A stretch of DNA of 64,000 nucleotides from Paenibacillus_E sp964253085 (GCF_964253085.1 NZ_CAXUQH020000001.1:2790001-2854000), one strand, 5' to 3'; counted from the first letter of the stretch, positions 43,167 to 52,853 are shown. Notes: generated by a model from the letters alone, not told the origin. Numbers and translations: made by a program.

Positions 43167-44923
43167 AGGTGAAACTTTGGTTTTCTAACTTATCCTTAAA
43201 GAAAAAATTGCTATTCTTATTCGCCTTGGTAGGTCTTATCCCGCTGATGATTACATTTATTATTTATTACCAAAAAATAACAAGTGCGACGCTGAAGTCT
43301 CAAAATTATGCAGCCAATCAAAACTATGAACAAACCCTTTCTTCCTTGACTGGGACATTGACTCGCATTGAGAAATTGTCGACGATGGTCATTTTAAATG
43401 ATGCACTTGTATCCGCTTTAGGATCTGATCCCTTACAGAAGGATATTGGTGAACAACTCATTGATTTTGGCAAAATAGAAACCTATACAAAGACATTGGA
43501 AGAGAGTTCGGAGAGCGAACATATTACCTACTATATCGATGATCGGTTTGTGGTATCAGGAACAGATACACGTTTCCGCAAATTAAAGTTAATTGAAGGT
43601 CGGAAGTGGTCTGAGGAAGTAATCAACAATGCTGGAAGCCCTACTTGGGTGTTGTACGAAAATGAGAGTGTTATCGATTCACATAAGTATTTGACTTTAG
43701 GAAGAATTTTATGGGATATGAGGAACTACAGTGACTCGATAGGTTTGGTGACCATCGACTTGGATTTGAAGAAAATACGAGATAACTTAACGCGAACTGT
43801 GCCTGAGCAGGTTGTCTATTTGATAAATGAAGAGGGACAGCTGATTGCGGGTAGTGACAATGTCAATTCAACTCATGTAAGAAACATGGTCATTCGACCC
43901 TCACTAATCAAGGAAACAAAAAGCGATTTTGTTGAAATGAAGTTGAATAACCTTGATTACTTGTTCCGATGCAATCAAATTGGCAAAACCGGTATTTTTC
44001 TGACTTCAATTATTCCAAAAACGGCTGCATCAAAAGCTGTAAATATCGTAAGTACACAAATGATTACGATCTATGTGTTGGTTGCTGTCGCATTAATGAT
44101 CCTTATATTCCCCGTTACTAGATCCATCACAGCTCGAATTTTCTTGTTAGCTCGGAAGATGGATCAGGTTCGACTAGGAGAGCTTAGGAAACTCGATATA
44201 GAGCCCCGCGACGATGAAATGGGACGACTGGTTTCAAGTTACAACTATATGATAAATAGTGTTCAGGAGCTTCTTCAGGAGCAGTATCGTTTAGGCCAGG
44301 AAAAGAAGGGGGCTGAGCTTAAAGCGCTCCAATCCCAGATCAATCCACATTTTCTATACAACACCCTTGATATGTTGAATTGGATGGCCCAAAGAGAAGA
44401 AAGGGACAATATCCAGCAAGTGGTTTATGCGCTATCGGATTATTACAAACTTATTCTGAATAAAGGTGAGGATCTCGTTACGCTGAAGGATGAGCTTCGC
44501 ATGTGCCGTATTTATGTGGATATTCAGCAAAGACGCTTTAGAGGCAGGATTACATTTGCAATTGAGGTAGAGGAAGAACTTTTGGATTGTTTACTTCCCA
44601 AGATCACGCTCCAACCTTTAGTTGAGAATGCGATTGTGCATGGCATTACAGAGAAGCCGGATGGCAAGGGGACTGTCACTATAAAGGCAACCATGAAAGA
44701 TCAGCGATTGCTATTATCTATTGAGGATGATGGAATCGGCCTGAATAATGACTTAAGCGAAAGACCTGGATATCACGGCAGTGGATATGGGGTCAAAAAT
44801 ATCGAGAAACGTTTGGAATTATACTTTGGTGAAAGCCAATGTATGCGGTTTGAAAGTGGTTCTGGTACGGGAACTCGTGTAACAATTGATGTGCCAGTGG
44901 TGCGTACTTCAAATAACATTTAA
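43163..44923 (+). CDS. YesM-type sensor histidine kinase (locus 2)
   Basis: A 586-residue membrane kinase with first helix near residues 15-35, extracellular sensor, second helix near 295-318 (MITIYVLVAVALMILIFPV) and HAMP. The phospho-acceptor is H396 in QINPHFLYNTLDML. The ATPase domain carries VENAIVHGI and DDGIGL. It overlaps the regulator stop by 4 bp, so the pair is translated together. Its sensor domain shows no close resemblance to that of the locus 1 kinase, in line with a different ligand. Confidence 0.93.
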   Translation: MKVKLWFSNLSLKKKLLFLFALVGLIPLMITFIIYYQKITSATLKSQNYAANQNYEQTLSSLTGTLTRIEKLSTMVILNDALVSALGSDPLQKDIGEQLIDFGKIETYTKTLEESSESEHITYYIDDRFVVSGTDTRFRKLKLIEGRKWSEEVINNAGSPTWVLYENESVIDSHKYLTLGRILWDMRNYSDSIGLVTIDLDLKKIRDNLTRTVPEQVVYLINEEGQLIAGSDNVNSTHVRNMVIRPSLIKETKSDFVEMKLNNLDYLFRCNQIGKTGIFLTSIIPKTAASKAVNIVSTQMITIYVLVAVALMILIFPVTRSITARIFLLARKMDQVRLGELRKLDIEPRDDEMGRLVSSYNYMINSVQELLQEQYRLGQEKKGAELKALQSQINPHFLYNTLDMLNWMAQREERDNIQQVVYALSDYYKLILNKGEDLVTLKDELRMCRIYVDIQQRRFRGRITFAIEVEEELLDCLLPKITLQPLVENAIVHGITEKPDGKGTVTIKATMKDQRLLLSIEDDGIGLNNDLSERPGYHGSGYGVKNIEKRLELYFGESQCMRFESGSGTGTRVTIDVPVVRTSNNI

Positions 44924-44946
44924 AAATGGTTTTTATACTGATGTGA

Positions 44947-44982
44947 CCCCCCAGTAACTTTCAGGTACTGGGGGTGTTCTGT
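44947..44982 (+). terminator. Rho-independent terminator after the locus 2 kinase
   Basis: The CCCCCAGTA arm (from about 44948) pairs with TACTGGGGG (to 44974) across a short loop, followed by GTTCTGTTT. Confidence 0.75.
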
Positions 44983-45000
44983 TTGAGTAGGAAAACATGA

Positions 45001-45058
45001 AAAGTACAAGGAATCTTGAGAAATTAGGATAGTCCATCTTCTATCGCGTTGATAAAAT
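45001..45058 (+). promoter_or_regulatory. Class-2 promoter signature, copy 3 (GH28-GH43 operon)
   Basis: AAAGTACAAG starts at 45001, a degenerate second element (AAATTAGGATA) at 45021, and TTGATAAAATT has its TAAAAT at 45053-45058. The distance of 52 bp equals that of the other two copies although the sequence between has diverged. Confidence 0.75.
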
Positions 45059-45072
45059 TGTTGTGAGCAAAT

Positions 45073-45087
45073 ATGTAAGCGATTACC
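45073..45087 (+). promoter_or_regulatory. Probable catabolite-responsive element (cre)
   Basis: ATGTAAGCGATTACC agrees with the CcpA consensus WTGNAANCGNWNNCW at every position but the last. It begins 15 bp downstream of the -10 element, a repressing position, so preferred sugars should silence the GH28 operon. Confidence 0.65.
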
Positions 45088-45141
45088 TTGCTATTTGTAA
45101 AATGGTATGATTATCAGTTTTGGAGGATGAATATATAAAAC

Positions 45142-46566
45142 ATGGAAAAATCTAAACTTATTACTTATGCGATACCTAACCCAATTCCGAGAAACAAAGA
45201 TTTCTCGGTAAATGTTCGTACACCCGGAGGGGATTGGAAAGAACTAGACGTACTATTAGTGAAAGTCGATATGCACGATGTTAGGGAAGCGGCAATGGTC
45301 AGCTTCGATTTTTGCAGCGAAGTAGAAGTTGAAGTCATCAGCCACCTCAACGTTATCCAAAACGTCGAAATTCGACCGCTTTCTGCAGGTGTCCTACCTG
45401 ACACGATTGATCAAGAGCGACTACAATTCACGTTGAAGCAACCTCAGAAGCTGTCTATTGAAATAAATGGAGACCGTTTTCATAATTTACATCTGTTTGC
45501 GAAAGAAATTGAATCAGAACAACCCAACACACAAGAGGCGGGCGTTGTCGTCATCGATCCCGGTATACATCGAACTGAAATGTTGGTTGAACGGCTGGAA
45601 ACAGGCATACATACAATTTATTTTAAACCAGGCATGCATCATATTGAGCAGGTGTTATTGAACATTCCTTCGGGAATGTCTGTTTATTTGGCAGGTGGTG
45701 CCGTCCTCGTTGGTTCACTCGTTTGTGATGGCGTAGCGAATGTGAAAATCTCAGGCAGAGGCTTAATTTACTTGGCAGATTTCGGTCGATTCTCAGCATT
45801 CCGAGGCGTACGCATTATGTATAGTAAAGATATCGAGGTGTCAGGCATCGCCGTCATTGATCCTCCTCATTATAGTATTTACTTAGGGCAATCGGAGCGA
45901 ATCCGCATACGAGATTTCGAGACCTTCAGTACTCGGGGCTGGTCAGATGGCATCGATATGATGTCGTGTTGTGACGTAGAGATCGACAATGTATTTATGC
46001 GGAATTCAGATGATTGTATTGCAATCTATGGACATCGTTGGGGGTACTACGGAGACGCTAAGAATATTACGGTCAAAAATTCGGTGCTTTGGGCCGATGT
46101 GGCACATCCGACGATGATTGGAACGCATGGCGATTATCATGGAGAAGGAACATTAATCGAGAATATCCTTTTCGAGAATATAGACATTTTGGAGCATCAT
46201 GAGCCGCAGGATGGGTATCGTGGATGTCTTACAATCAATGCGGGAGATAAAAATATCGTTAGGCATGTGACCTATCGGGACATTCGTATAGAGCCTTTTG
46301 AATTAGGGAGAATTATCGACATTCGTGTGATTTGGAACCCGGACTATAATCCAGTCCCAGGGAATGGCATTGCACATGTGGAATTTGACAATATTCGTTA
46401 TAGCGGGAGCGAGGATGTGGTTTCATCCATCTGTGGATTTGACGAGGATAGGGATATCAAAAATGTCTTAATGAAAGATTTTTATAAGAATGATATAAAA
46501 ATAACAGATGCAGTCCAAGGCAAGGTGAATATAGGACCGTTCGCGTCCAATGTACGTTTTGAATAA
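45142..46566 (+). CDS. GH28-like parallel beta-helix glycosidase (polygalacturonase family)
   Basis: A 474-residue cytoplasmic enzyme. After an N-terminal beta domain (1-130) comes a right-handed beta-helix. Its motifs recall GH28: SDGIDMMSC (in place of NTDG), NSDDCIAIYGH (catalytic Asp pair) and GTHGDYHGE (in place of GHG). GH28 enzymes hydrolyse galacturonic or rhamnogalacturonan-type linkages; leaderless members usually trim imported oligomers. TGGAGG lies 15 bases before the ATG, unusually far, with a three-codon ATG-AAT-ATA-TAA frame in between. It heads a class-2-controlled operon with GH43-like genes. Family is likely, specificity open. Confidence 0.8.
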   Translation: MEKSKLITYAIPNPIPRNKDFSVNVRTPGGDWKELDVLLVKVDMHDVREAAMVSFDFCSEVEVEVISHLNVIQNVEIRPLSAGVLPDTIDQERLQFTLKQPQKLSIEINGDRFHNLHLFAKEIESEQPNTQEAGVVVIDPGIHRTEMLVERLETGIHTIYFKPGMHHIEQVLLNIPSGMSVYLAGGAVLVGSLVCDGVANVKISGRGLIYLADFGRFSAFRGVRIMYSKDIEVSGIAVIDPPHYSIYLGQSERIRIRDFETFSTRGWSDGIDMMSCCDVEIDNVFMRNSDDCIAIYGHRWGYYGDAKNITVKNSVLWADVAHPTMIGTHGDYHGEGTLIENILFENIDILEHHEPQDGYRGCLTINAGDKNIVRHVTYRDIRIEPFELGRIIDIRVIWNPDYNPVPGNGIAHVEFDNIRYSGSEDVVSSICGFDEDRDIKNVLMKDFYKNDIKITDAVQGKVNIGPFASNVRFE

Positions 46567-46651
46567 GTTGACTTATTGGAGATAGCACATTTGAGTGAGG
46601 GAGCTTCACCAGTCTTAAATGCTTCTTTAAAAATCGAGGAGGAATGATGAG

Positions 46652-47587
46652 ATGAAAGCACCTTTATTCCGCGATCCGATCTATGACGGGGCAGCGGATC
46701 CCGTTCTTGTGTGGAATAGACAAATGAAGGAATGGTGGATGATCTATACGAATCGGCGTGCAACGGCTGAAGGCTCGAATGTTGCCTGGGTGCACGGAAC
46801 AGACCTGGGAGTCGCTTCCTCGAAAGATGGTGGACAAACTTGGGTTTATCGTGGAATATTGCCCGGCCTTGATATTGAATGGGGCAGGAACACATTCTGG
46901 GCGCCGGAGATCATTTGGCACGATGGCCTGTACCATATGTATGTCAGTTACATTCAAGGCGTACCGGACCGTTGGGCGGGCAATCTGAGCCAAATGTTGT
47001 ATTATACAAGTCCGGATCTGCTGACATGGACATTCCGTTCACCCGTTCAACTCAGTTCAAACCGTGTCATCGATGCTTGCATTTATAGAATGCCGGACGG
47101 ACGCTTCCGGATGTGGTATAAGGATGAATCCAATGGATCTGTCACTTATGCGGCCGATAGCATGAACCTGTCAGATTGGACTGTCGTCGGGCCGATCCTA
47201 ACTCATCAAGCGCACGAAGGGCCTAATGTATTTTGGTTCAAGGGGCATTATTGGATGATAATTGATGAATGGAGAGGGCAGGCGGTGTACCGTTCAGACG
47301 ATTTGGAGGCGTGGGAGCGTAACGGTCTGATTCTTGATCAGCCAGGCAGCAGAGAAGATGACAATACGATCGGACTTCATGCGGATGTTGTCGTTCAGGA
47401 TGAGCAAGCATATATCTTTTATTTTACGCATCCGAGTCGGACTGAAGATTCTAGTGCCGTTAGTTCCTACTTGAACCAACGATCGTCGATTCAAGTAGCG
47501 CAGCTCGATGTCATCGACGGTGTTCTAGTATGCGATAGAAACCAGCCTTTTGAGCTGAATTTGCAGCCAGAAGAGGGGGATGCATGA
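46652..47587 (+). CDS. GH43-like five-bladed propeller glycosidase
   Basis: A 311-residue leaderless enzyme whose sequence follows the GH43/GH32 five-bladed propeller plan. It has an early Asp (GAADPVL), FWAPEIIWHDGLYHMYVSY in blade two, a middle Asp (RVIDACIYRMPDG) and a Glu (HEGPNVFWFKGHYWMI), the likely base, pKa modulator and acid. It starts behind GAGGAATGATGAG. Its stop overlaps the next reading frame (ATGCATGA), so translation was coupled to the now broken GH43-AbfB gene. Probable exo-acting enzyme in the GH28 operon. The subfamily was not identified. Confidence 0.8.
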   Translation: MKAPLFRDPIYDGAADPVLVWNRQMKEWWMIYTNRRATAEGSNVAWVHGTDLGVASSKDGGQTWVYRGILPGLDIEWGRNTFWAPEIIWHDGLYHMYVSYIQGVPDRWAGNLSQMLYYTSPDLLTWTFRSPVQLSSNRVIDACIYRMPDGRFRMWYKDESNGSVTYAADSMNLSDWTVVGPILTHQAHEGPNVFWFKGHYWMIIDEWRGQAVYRSDDLEAWERNGLILDQPGSREDDNTIGLHADVVVQDEQAYIFYFTHPSRTEDSSAVSSYLNQRSSIQVAQLDVIDGVLVCDRNQPFELNLQPEEGDA

Positions 47588-47588
47588 A

Positions 47589-48825
47589 ATGCTTGAAAAT
47601 CTGACAGGAGACGGGCTGGAAGCTGATCGATATTTCGGTTATATGATGGGCTACTTTACCGAGTCGCCGAAAGGTCTTGCGAATACTTTTGCTTTGCATC
47701 TCGCGGCTAGTCGGGATGGGAAGAATTGGACGCCGCTAAATGATGGCCGGCCTGTGTTGCTTCCCGAGATCGGCGAACGCGGGATGAGAGATCCGTTCAT
47801 TTTCAGAAAGCAAGACGGCCAATATATCGTTGTCGGGACGAATATGTGGAATAGTGAATCGATACTGTGCTATGATTCACCGGATTTAGTTCGTTTCGAA
47901 GCGGGAAGGCTGCTTCGTTTGCAATCGGATCTATGTGAACTATACGGAGGATTTCCTGAGCGTCACGGAACCAGAAGTCTTCTTCGATCCTGGATATGAT
48001 GTCATTGACGCGTCAATAACGCAGCATGATTCGGTGTACTATTTATCCTTCAAGGACGAAAGGGCTCCGGATGAGGCACCACGAGAAGGGAAGAGGATAA
48101 AGGGCGCTGCTGCAGCTTCGCTGCAACCGGGAAGATTTAATGCTGCGGTCTACGCAAAAACTATAGGGGAGCCCATGATCGAGGGACCGGTTATCATCCG
48201 TGCCTTGGATGAGGACAAATGGTATCTGTACGGGGATTGTTATATGCCCGTGAACGCCAAATTTTATGCCTGGGAGACTGCCGACCTAAGCAATTGGGAT
48301 TGGCGGCCGATGAATCGGCGCGAGTATCATCTTCCTCCGAATGCTAAGCATGTTTCGATAATAAGCATAGGCATGGCAGAGTGGAATAGGTTTACGCAAG
48401 TGTACAACCCGCCGGAATAGCGGAGGCTTAGGTCCTATGCACTGCCAGATTATTATTTGAGAGCTGATGATACTGTTGCGAAGTTATCGCCGAGCCCTTT
48501 AGATCCATTTACTTCCTTACAGTGGAAGGTAATTCCTGGATTAGCGTCTTCCGAAGGCTTATCGTTCGAATCCATTCATCAACCAGGCAGCTACTTGAGA
48601 ATCAAGCAGTTCGTGCTGCGAGTAAGTGAATGGGAAGATAGTGAAACCTTTCGGGAGGAGAGTACCTTCATCCATTCCGAGGGTTTGAGCAATCCGACAT
48701 GGTCTTCTTTCCGATCGTATGTCTATCCGGAGTTGTTTGTTATCGTCGATGGCGAATATATTCGGATTTCGGTAATCGAGTGTGAAGAAGATAAACCTTT
48801 TGCGACTTTTCAACTGGCTTATTGA
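47589..48825 (+). pseudogene. Broken GH43-AbfB (CBM42) gene: one frameshift plus one in-frame stop
   Basis: Three consecutive pieces form one gene. Frame A from 47589 (an in-frame ATG also at 47580) encodes the first blades of a GH43-like propeller (NDGRPVLLPEIGERGMRDPF, then IVVGTNMW). Between about 47925 and 47935 the frame jumps (+1). Frame B then continues with VTEPEVFFDPGYDVIDAS and KWYLYGDCYMPVNAKFYAWE up to a TAG at 48418-48420. The same frame runs on without break as RRLRSYALPDYYLRADD into an arabinofuranosidase-B (AbfB, CBM42) module (PGLASSEGLSFESIHQPGSY, SETFREESTF) ending at 48825. Intact relatives are GH43 enzymes with a C-terminal arabinose-binding AbfB module. Sequencing error could explain one lesion, hardly both. 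Confidence 0.85.
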
Positions 48826-48854
48826 AGAATTTATTTATCAATTGGAGGCTAATC

Positions 48855-49286
48855 ATGTCACAAATTCATGGGATTCATGCTATTCTGGCGGGCGACTATC
48901 CGGATCCATTGATTGTTAGTTTATACCCTTGGCAGACAGACGCTGAACGCCTTGACGATTGTCAAATAGAAGATAATCACGTGGTATTGAAGGCAGTTTC
49001 TAACAATCGTACCGAGCCGCTCTTGTGCATTCCGATGCACCATGCGTATACGGAAGAAGTTTCGATTGAGGTGGAAGGCGATGGAGAAGGAACGCTGGGC
49101 TTGTTCTTCCGTGATTGGAGAGGACAGTGGTCCAAACAGGATCACGGTTTCGAAATGTCTGGCTTCCACCACAACGTATTGGGAGGTTTTCTAAGTCTTC
49201 GCATTGCTTTGGATGCAACTGGCGATGGAATTGTTAAATTCAGCAATTTCGTGTGTAAGGCTTTTGAAACTAGGCTTAAAACATAA
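48855..49286 (+). pseudogene. Internally deleted GH43 remnant
   Basis: A 143-residue open frame with a good ribosome binding site (TTGGAGG) and ATG at 48855. It begins like a GH43 propeller (AILAGDYPDPLIVS) and breaks off after some 18 residues. It then resumes inside the C-terminal beta-sandwich typical of long Paenibacillus GH43 enzymes (QIEDNHVVLKAVSN, EGTLGLFFRD, MSGFHHNVLGGFLSLR). About 300 residues of catalytic domain, including two of three carboxylates, are missing, so it cannot be a working glycosidase. It could still fold as a small carbohydrate-binding protein. Last gene of the GH28 operon. Confidence 0.75.
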
Positions 49287-49452
49287 CCTGATGCTCTTTT
49301 GATAGTTTTGGAATAATTTTTGGGGAGGTAAACTAATAAAAAAGTAGAATAATTATTTATAAAATATTAATTTATGGGGTGATTAATTAACGTCGGCTTT
49401 TATTTGAGTTTTATAGTTTTATCCACTCATGGAGAGTAAGGAAAGGGATTAA

Positions 49453-51231
49453 ATGAATTTAATTCGTATTTTTAAAAGAAGTATTCAAAATAAAATATTT
49501 ATTTCTTTCCTTCTAGTTTTGGTCATCCCTACAACTGCAATTAGTTTGACTTCTTATTTTGTTTCTGTGGATATTTTGAAAGAAAAGGTTAGTCAGTCGT
49601 TCCAAGAAAATCTTTTGTATATTGGAAATTCCACTATGAAGGAATTGTCAGGAATTGAGAAAATTACGGAGCTGATTTACATAAATGAGGATATTCAAGA
49701 TGCGATTAGTTCGGATATGGAGAGTGAACAACAGAACTTTATTAATTTAAAAAAAGTCGATCAGGTCTTTGACAATATTTCCTTTTATTCTAATTACTAT
49801 AGTTACATTACTTCTCTATTTGTTTTGGGGAATAACGGAAGTAAGTATATGTATGGGAAGGATGCTTATTTTATTGATACCAAGCAGTTTCAGGAATCAG
49901 CCTGGTATAAGCAAATGAAAACGTTAAAAGGGAAAGTATTTTGGATTGGCGTACATGATAGTGAATCCTCGTTGTCTCAATCGAAGCAAGTATTTTCTAT
50001 CTCCAGAGAAATCAACAATACTAGTACCAGCAGTATCGGGAGTATTTACTTGAGCTTAGATACGTCTGTTTTTACTGATATATTAACTAAGGTATCACCG
50101 AATACACAAAGCCAAATCTATATTGTAGACCAGCTTGGCAAAATAGTATTTCCTGAGCAGAAAGTTGCTAAGAGTTTGGAGTCTGAGGGGATTGAGGTTC
50201 CTCAACAAACCCATAGTTCCAGCTTCGAAATTAAGAAAAATGGGCAATCTTTTCTTGCTTCTACCTATGACATAGAAAAGTATGGTTGGAGAATTATTCA
50301 AATGGTTCCCATGGAGATGCTAACTAAGGATAATAAAATTATTTTTCAAATTACTACGATCGTTTTCATTGTTTCTTTTTTATTCTCGGGAATCCTTTGG
50401 TTTTATATTTCGGCAAGTATTGTACGTCCAATCAAACAATTAACATTGACCATGAAAGATGTAAAGGGTACTAATCTGGTCGTTAAATCAAATGTTAAGA
50501 GTGTTGATGAGATTGGTCTTCTAAGCGTAACTTATAATTATATGATTGAACGAATTAACTCTTTGTTTAACCAGGTAATAGAAGAAGAAAAACAAAAAAG
50601 ACATGCAGAAATAAAGGCGCTTCAAGGTCAAATTAACCCTCACTTTTTATACAATACCTTAAATACCATTCGTTGGATGGCTATTATTCAAAAGGCGGAC
50701 GGTATAAAAGAAGTGGTAGATGCACTTGGAAGATTGTTGAAGAATACATTTAAACACAGGAGCACGCTGATAACTCTCGGTGAAGAATTAGGGATGATAA
50801 GGGATTATGTATACATTCAACAAACCCGATACAGAGACAAATTTCAGGTGTATTATGAAGTAGATGAACAATTGCTCCAAGCGGAATGTGTTAAGTTTAT
50901 ATTGCAACCTATCGTCGAGAATGCCATATTTCATGGCATTGAACCTCAAGAAGAACCAGGGGACATTATAATAAAAGTTTCAGCAGAGGATTCAATACTC
51001 AGAATTATTGTGGAGGATACTGGAGTGGGGATGTCTCAGCTTCAAATTTCAAAAATAAAAAATGAACATATTGCGGATCCAGATGGCACCATTGGGATCG
51101 GTGTGCGAAATGTAAATAATCGAATTAATATGATCTACGGTGAGATGTATGGTATTCAAATTGAAAGTGAAGTAGGTGTTTTTACGAAAGTTCATATAAG
51201 ACTTCCTTTAATCATTGCTCACGAATTATGA
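49453..51231 (+). CDS. YesM-type sensor histidine kinase (locus 3)
   Basis: A 592-residue kinase. It shows helix one (about 14-34, IFISFLLVLVIPTTAISLTS), an extracellular sensor with a Cache-like look, helix two (about 295-318), HAMP, phospho-acceptor H397 in QINPHFLYNTLNTIRW, then VENAIFHGI and DTGVGM. It begins behind GGAAAGGG after a 166-bp AT-rich gap. The regulator gene follows after 12 bp. Codon use is clearly AT-richer than in loci 1 and 2. It probably controls the importer at 53043-56258. Confidence 0.93.
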   Translation: MNLIRIFKRSIQNKIFISFLLVLVIPTTAISLTSYFVSVDILKEKVSQSFQENLLYIGNSTMKELSGIEKITELIYINEDIQDAISSDMESEQQNFINLKKVDQVFDNISFYSNYYSYITSLFVLGNNGSKYMYGKDAYFIDTKQFQESAWYKQMKTLKGKVFWIGVHDSESSLSQSKQVFSISREINNTSTSSIGSIYLSLDTSVFTDILTKVSPNTQSQIYIVDQLGKIVFPEQKVAKSLESEGIEVPQQTHSSSFEIKKNGQSFLASTYDIEKYGWRIIQMVPMEMLTKDNKIIFQITTIVFIVSFLFSGILWFYISASIVRPIKQLTLTMKDVKGTNLVVKSNVKSVDEIGLLSVTYNYMIERINSLFNQVIEEEKQKRHAEIKALQGQINPHFLYNTLNTIRWMAIIQKADGIKEVVDALGRLLKNTFKHRSTLITLGEELGMIRDYVYIQQTRYRDKFQVYYEVDEQLLQAECVKFILQPIVENAIFHGIEPQEEPGDIIIKVSAEDSILRIIVEDTGVGMSQLQISKIKNEHIADPDGTIGIGVRNVNNRINMIYGEMYGIQIESEVGVFTKVHIRLPLIIAHEL

Positions 51232-51255
51232 TCTTATAAACGGATGGAGTTAAAG

Positions 51256-52848
51256 ATGCTAAAAGTACTTATTGTCGATGATGAAGCACTTGTCAGAATT
51301 GGTATTAAAACGATAATTCCTTGGGAAGAGTTAGGTTTTGAGCTTATTGGAGAAGCGGAGAATGGGAAAAAGGCGTTAGAAATTGCTCGTACCAGTTATC
51401 CTGATATTATTTTAACGGATATCAAAATGCCTGTTATGACAGGGATTGAGTTACTCATGCAATTGAGACAAGAAGAGCATCATGCGAAGTTTATTATACT
51501 TAGTGCGCATGATGATTTGGAATATGTCAAGGTAGCAATGAAGAACGGGGCAGAAGATTATATTTTGAAACTAGAGTTAGAACCAGAACATTTAATTCGG
51601 ATATTGAAAGATTTAAGGAATTCGATAATATCTGCCGAAGATCATACGGTGAAGAAAGTTAGTTCATCTCAAATAGAACCTACTAAGCACGCCGTTCTTC
51701 ACAGAGATAAGTTTTATAAAGACGTAATATTAGGAATTGTTCAGAGTAGAGAAGAAATAATTGAACAGCTAGAATTGAATAAAATATCTTTTCCTGAAGG
51801 AAACCTTATTAGTCTAAATATAGAAGTGGATGATTTTACTATTTACCAAAAATACGGGGAGTCCCCACATTTGCTGGATTACTCTATTTTGAACATTCTT
51901 GATGAAGTCATAGCTAGTTATGCATTTGGGCACGTTACAAGTCTTCATCCCAAACAATTTGTTGCGATCTTATCATTGAGGAAAAGAGAAGAATTGGAAT
52001 CTGGAAATGCCATAAATGAATTAACTGAAAATATACGAACCACATTACGTAAATATTTAAGCACATCAGTTTGCATTGGTATTGGCAGCGTACACCAGAG
52101 TTATGAGCAAATAATTCATTCGTACAGGGAAGCTAAGGAAGCAGTACGCTTTAAATTTATATTTCCAAGAGGAAGTAATATTTACTATCGCGATGTAAGT
52201 CAGAAGTCCTTGCAAGAAACGGATGATTTGTCCATGGAAATGAAACAAGTTGAAAAGGCACTGCTCGATGGAGAAGTGAAAGATATTAATGATGCCTTAC
52301 ATTTACTGGTGAAGGAAATGAGTCGATCTAATAACCTTACGAAGGAACTTTTGACAGGGCTCAGTTATACAATCTTTTATTTATTCCAAAGTTTTGTGGA
52401 TAATTACCATCTAGCTGGTAAAGAAATTATTAATAAAGAAATGTATAGTGAGATCACAAAAATGAGCTTAAAGGTTGATTTTATCGACTGGATTAATCGG
52501 TTAAAACATCGAATAATCGAGCAATTAGTGGAAAATAAAGAAGGTATGAGAGTATTTTTAACTAAACAATTTATCAATAAGCATTATAAAGAAGAGCTCT
52601 CCTTAGAAAAAGTAGCTGAGTATCTGCAGCTGTCACCTGCATACTTAAGTAACTTATTTAAAAAAGAAACTGGGCAAAATTTTATTGACTACCTTACGGA
52701 AGTCAGGATTGGTCGAGCAAAGTTCTTGTTAAAAACGACAGATTTAAAAAACGCTGAAATAGCAAGAGAAGTTGGTTATGCGGATGAATATTACTTTAGT
52801 AAAGTGTTTAAGAAAAATGTAGGGGAGTCTCCTCTGAAATATAGATAA
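51256..52848 (+). CDS. YesN/AraC-type response regulator (locus 3)
   Basis: A 530-residue regulator. The receiver domain has VDDE, phospho-acceptor D55 in ILTDIKMP, S in LSAHDD and the conserved Lys in DYILKLEL. The proline that nearly always follows this Lys is Leu here. The C-terminal AraC domain contains VAEYLQLSPAYLSNLFKKET and REVGYADEYYFSKVFKK. The ATG at 51256 is better placed than 51244, because GGAG lies between them. It is paired with the kinase just upstream. Target promoters were not identified; neither class-1 nor class-2 repeats occur in this block. Confidence 0.92.
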   Translation: MLKVLIVDDEALVRIGIKTIIPWEELGFELIGEAENGKKALEIARTSYPDIILTDIKMPVMTGIELLMQLRQEEHHAKFIILSAHDDLEYVKVAMKNGAEDYILKLELEPEHLIRILKDLRNSIISAEDHTVKKVSSSQIEPTKHAVLHRDKFYKDVILGIVQSREEIIEQLELNKISFPEGNLISLNIEVDDFTIYQKYGESPHLLDYSILNILDEVIASYAFGHVTSLHPKQFVAILSLRKREELESGNAINELTENIRTTLRKYLSTSVCIGIGSVHQSYEQIIHSYREAKEAVRFKFIFPRGSNIYYRDVSQKSLQETDDLSMEMKQVEKALLDGEVKDINDALHLLVKEMSRSNNLTKELLTGLSYTIFYLFQSFVDNYHLAGKEIINKEMYSEITKMSLKVDFIDWINRLKHRIIEQLVENKEGMRVFLTKQFINKHYKEELSLEKVAEYLQLSPAYLSNLFKKETGQNFIDYLTEVRIGRAKFLLKTTDLKNAEIAREVGYADEYYFSKVFKKNVGESPLKYR

Positions 52849-52853
52849 TGTAA

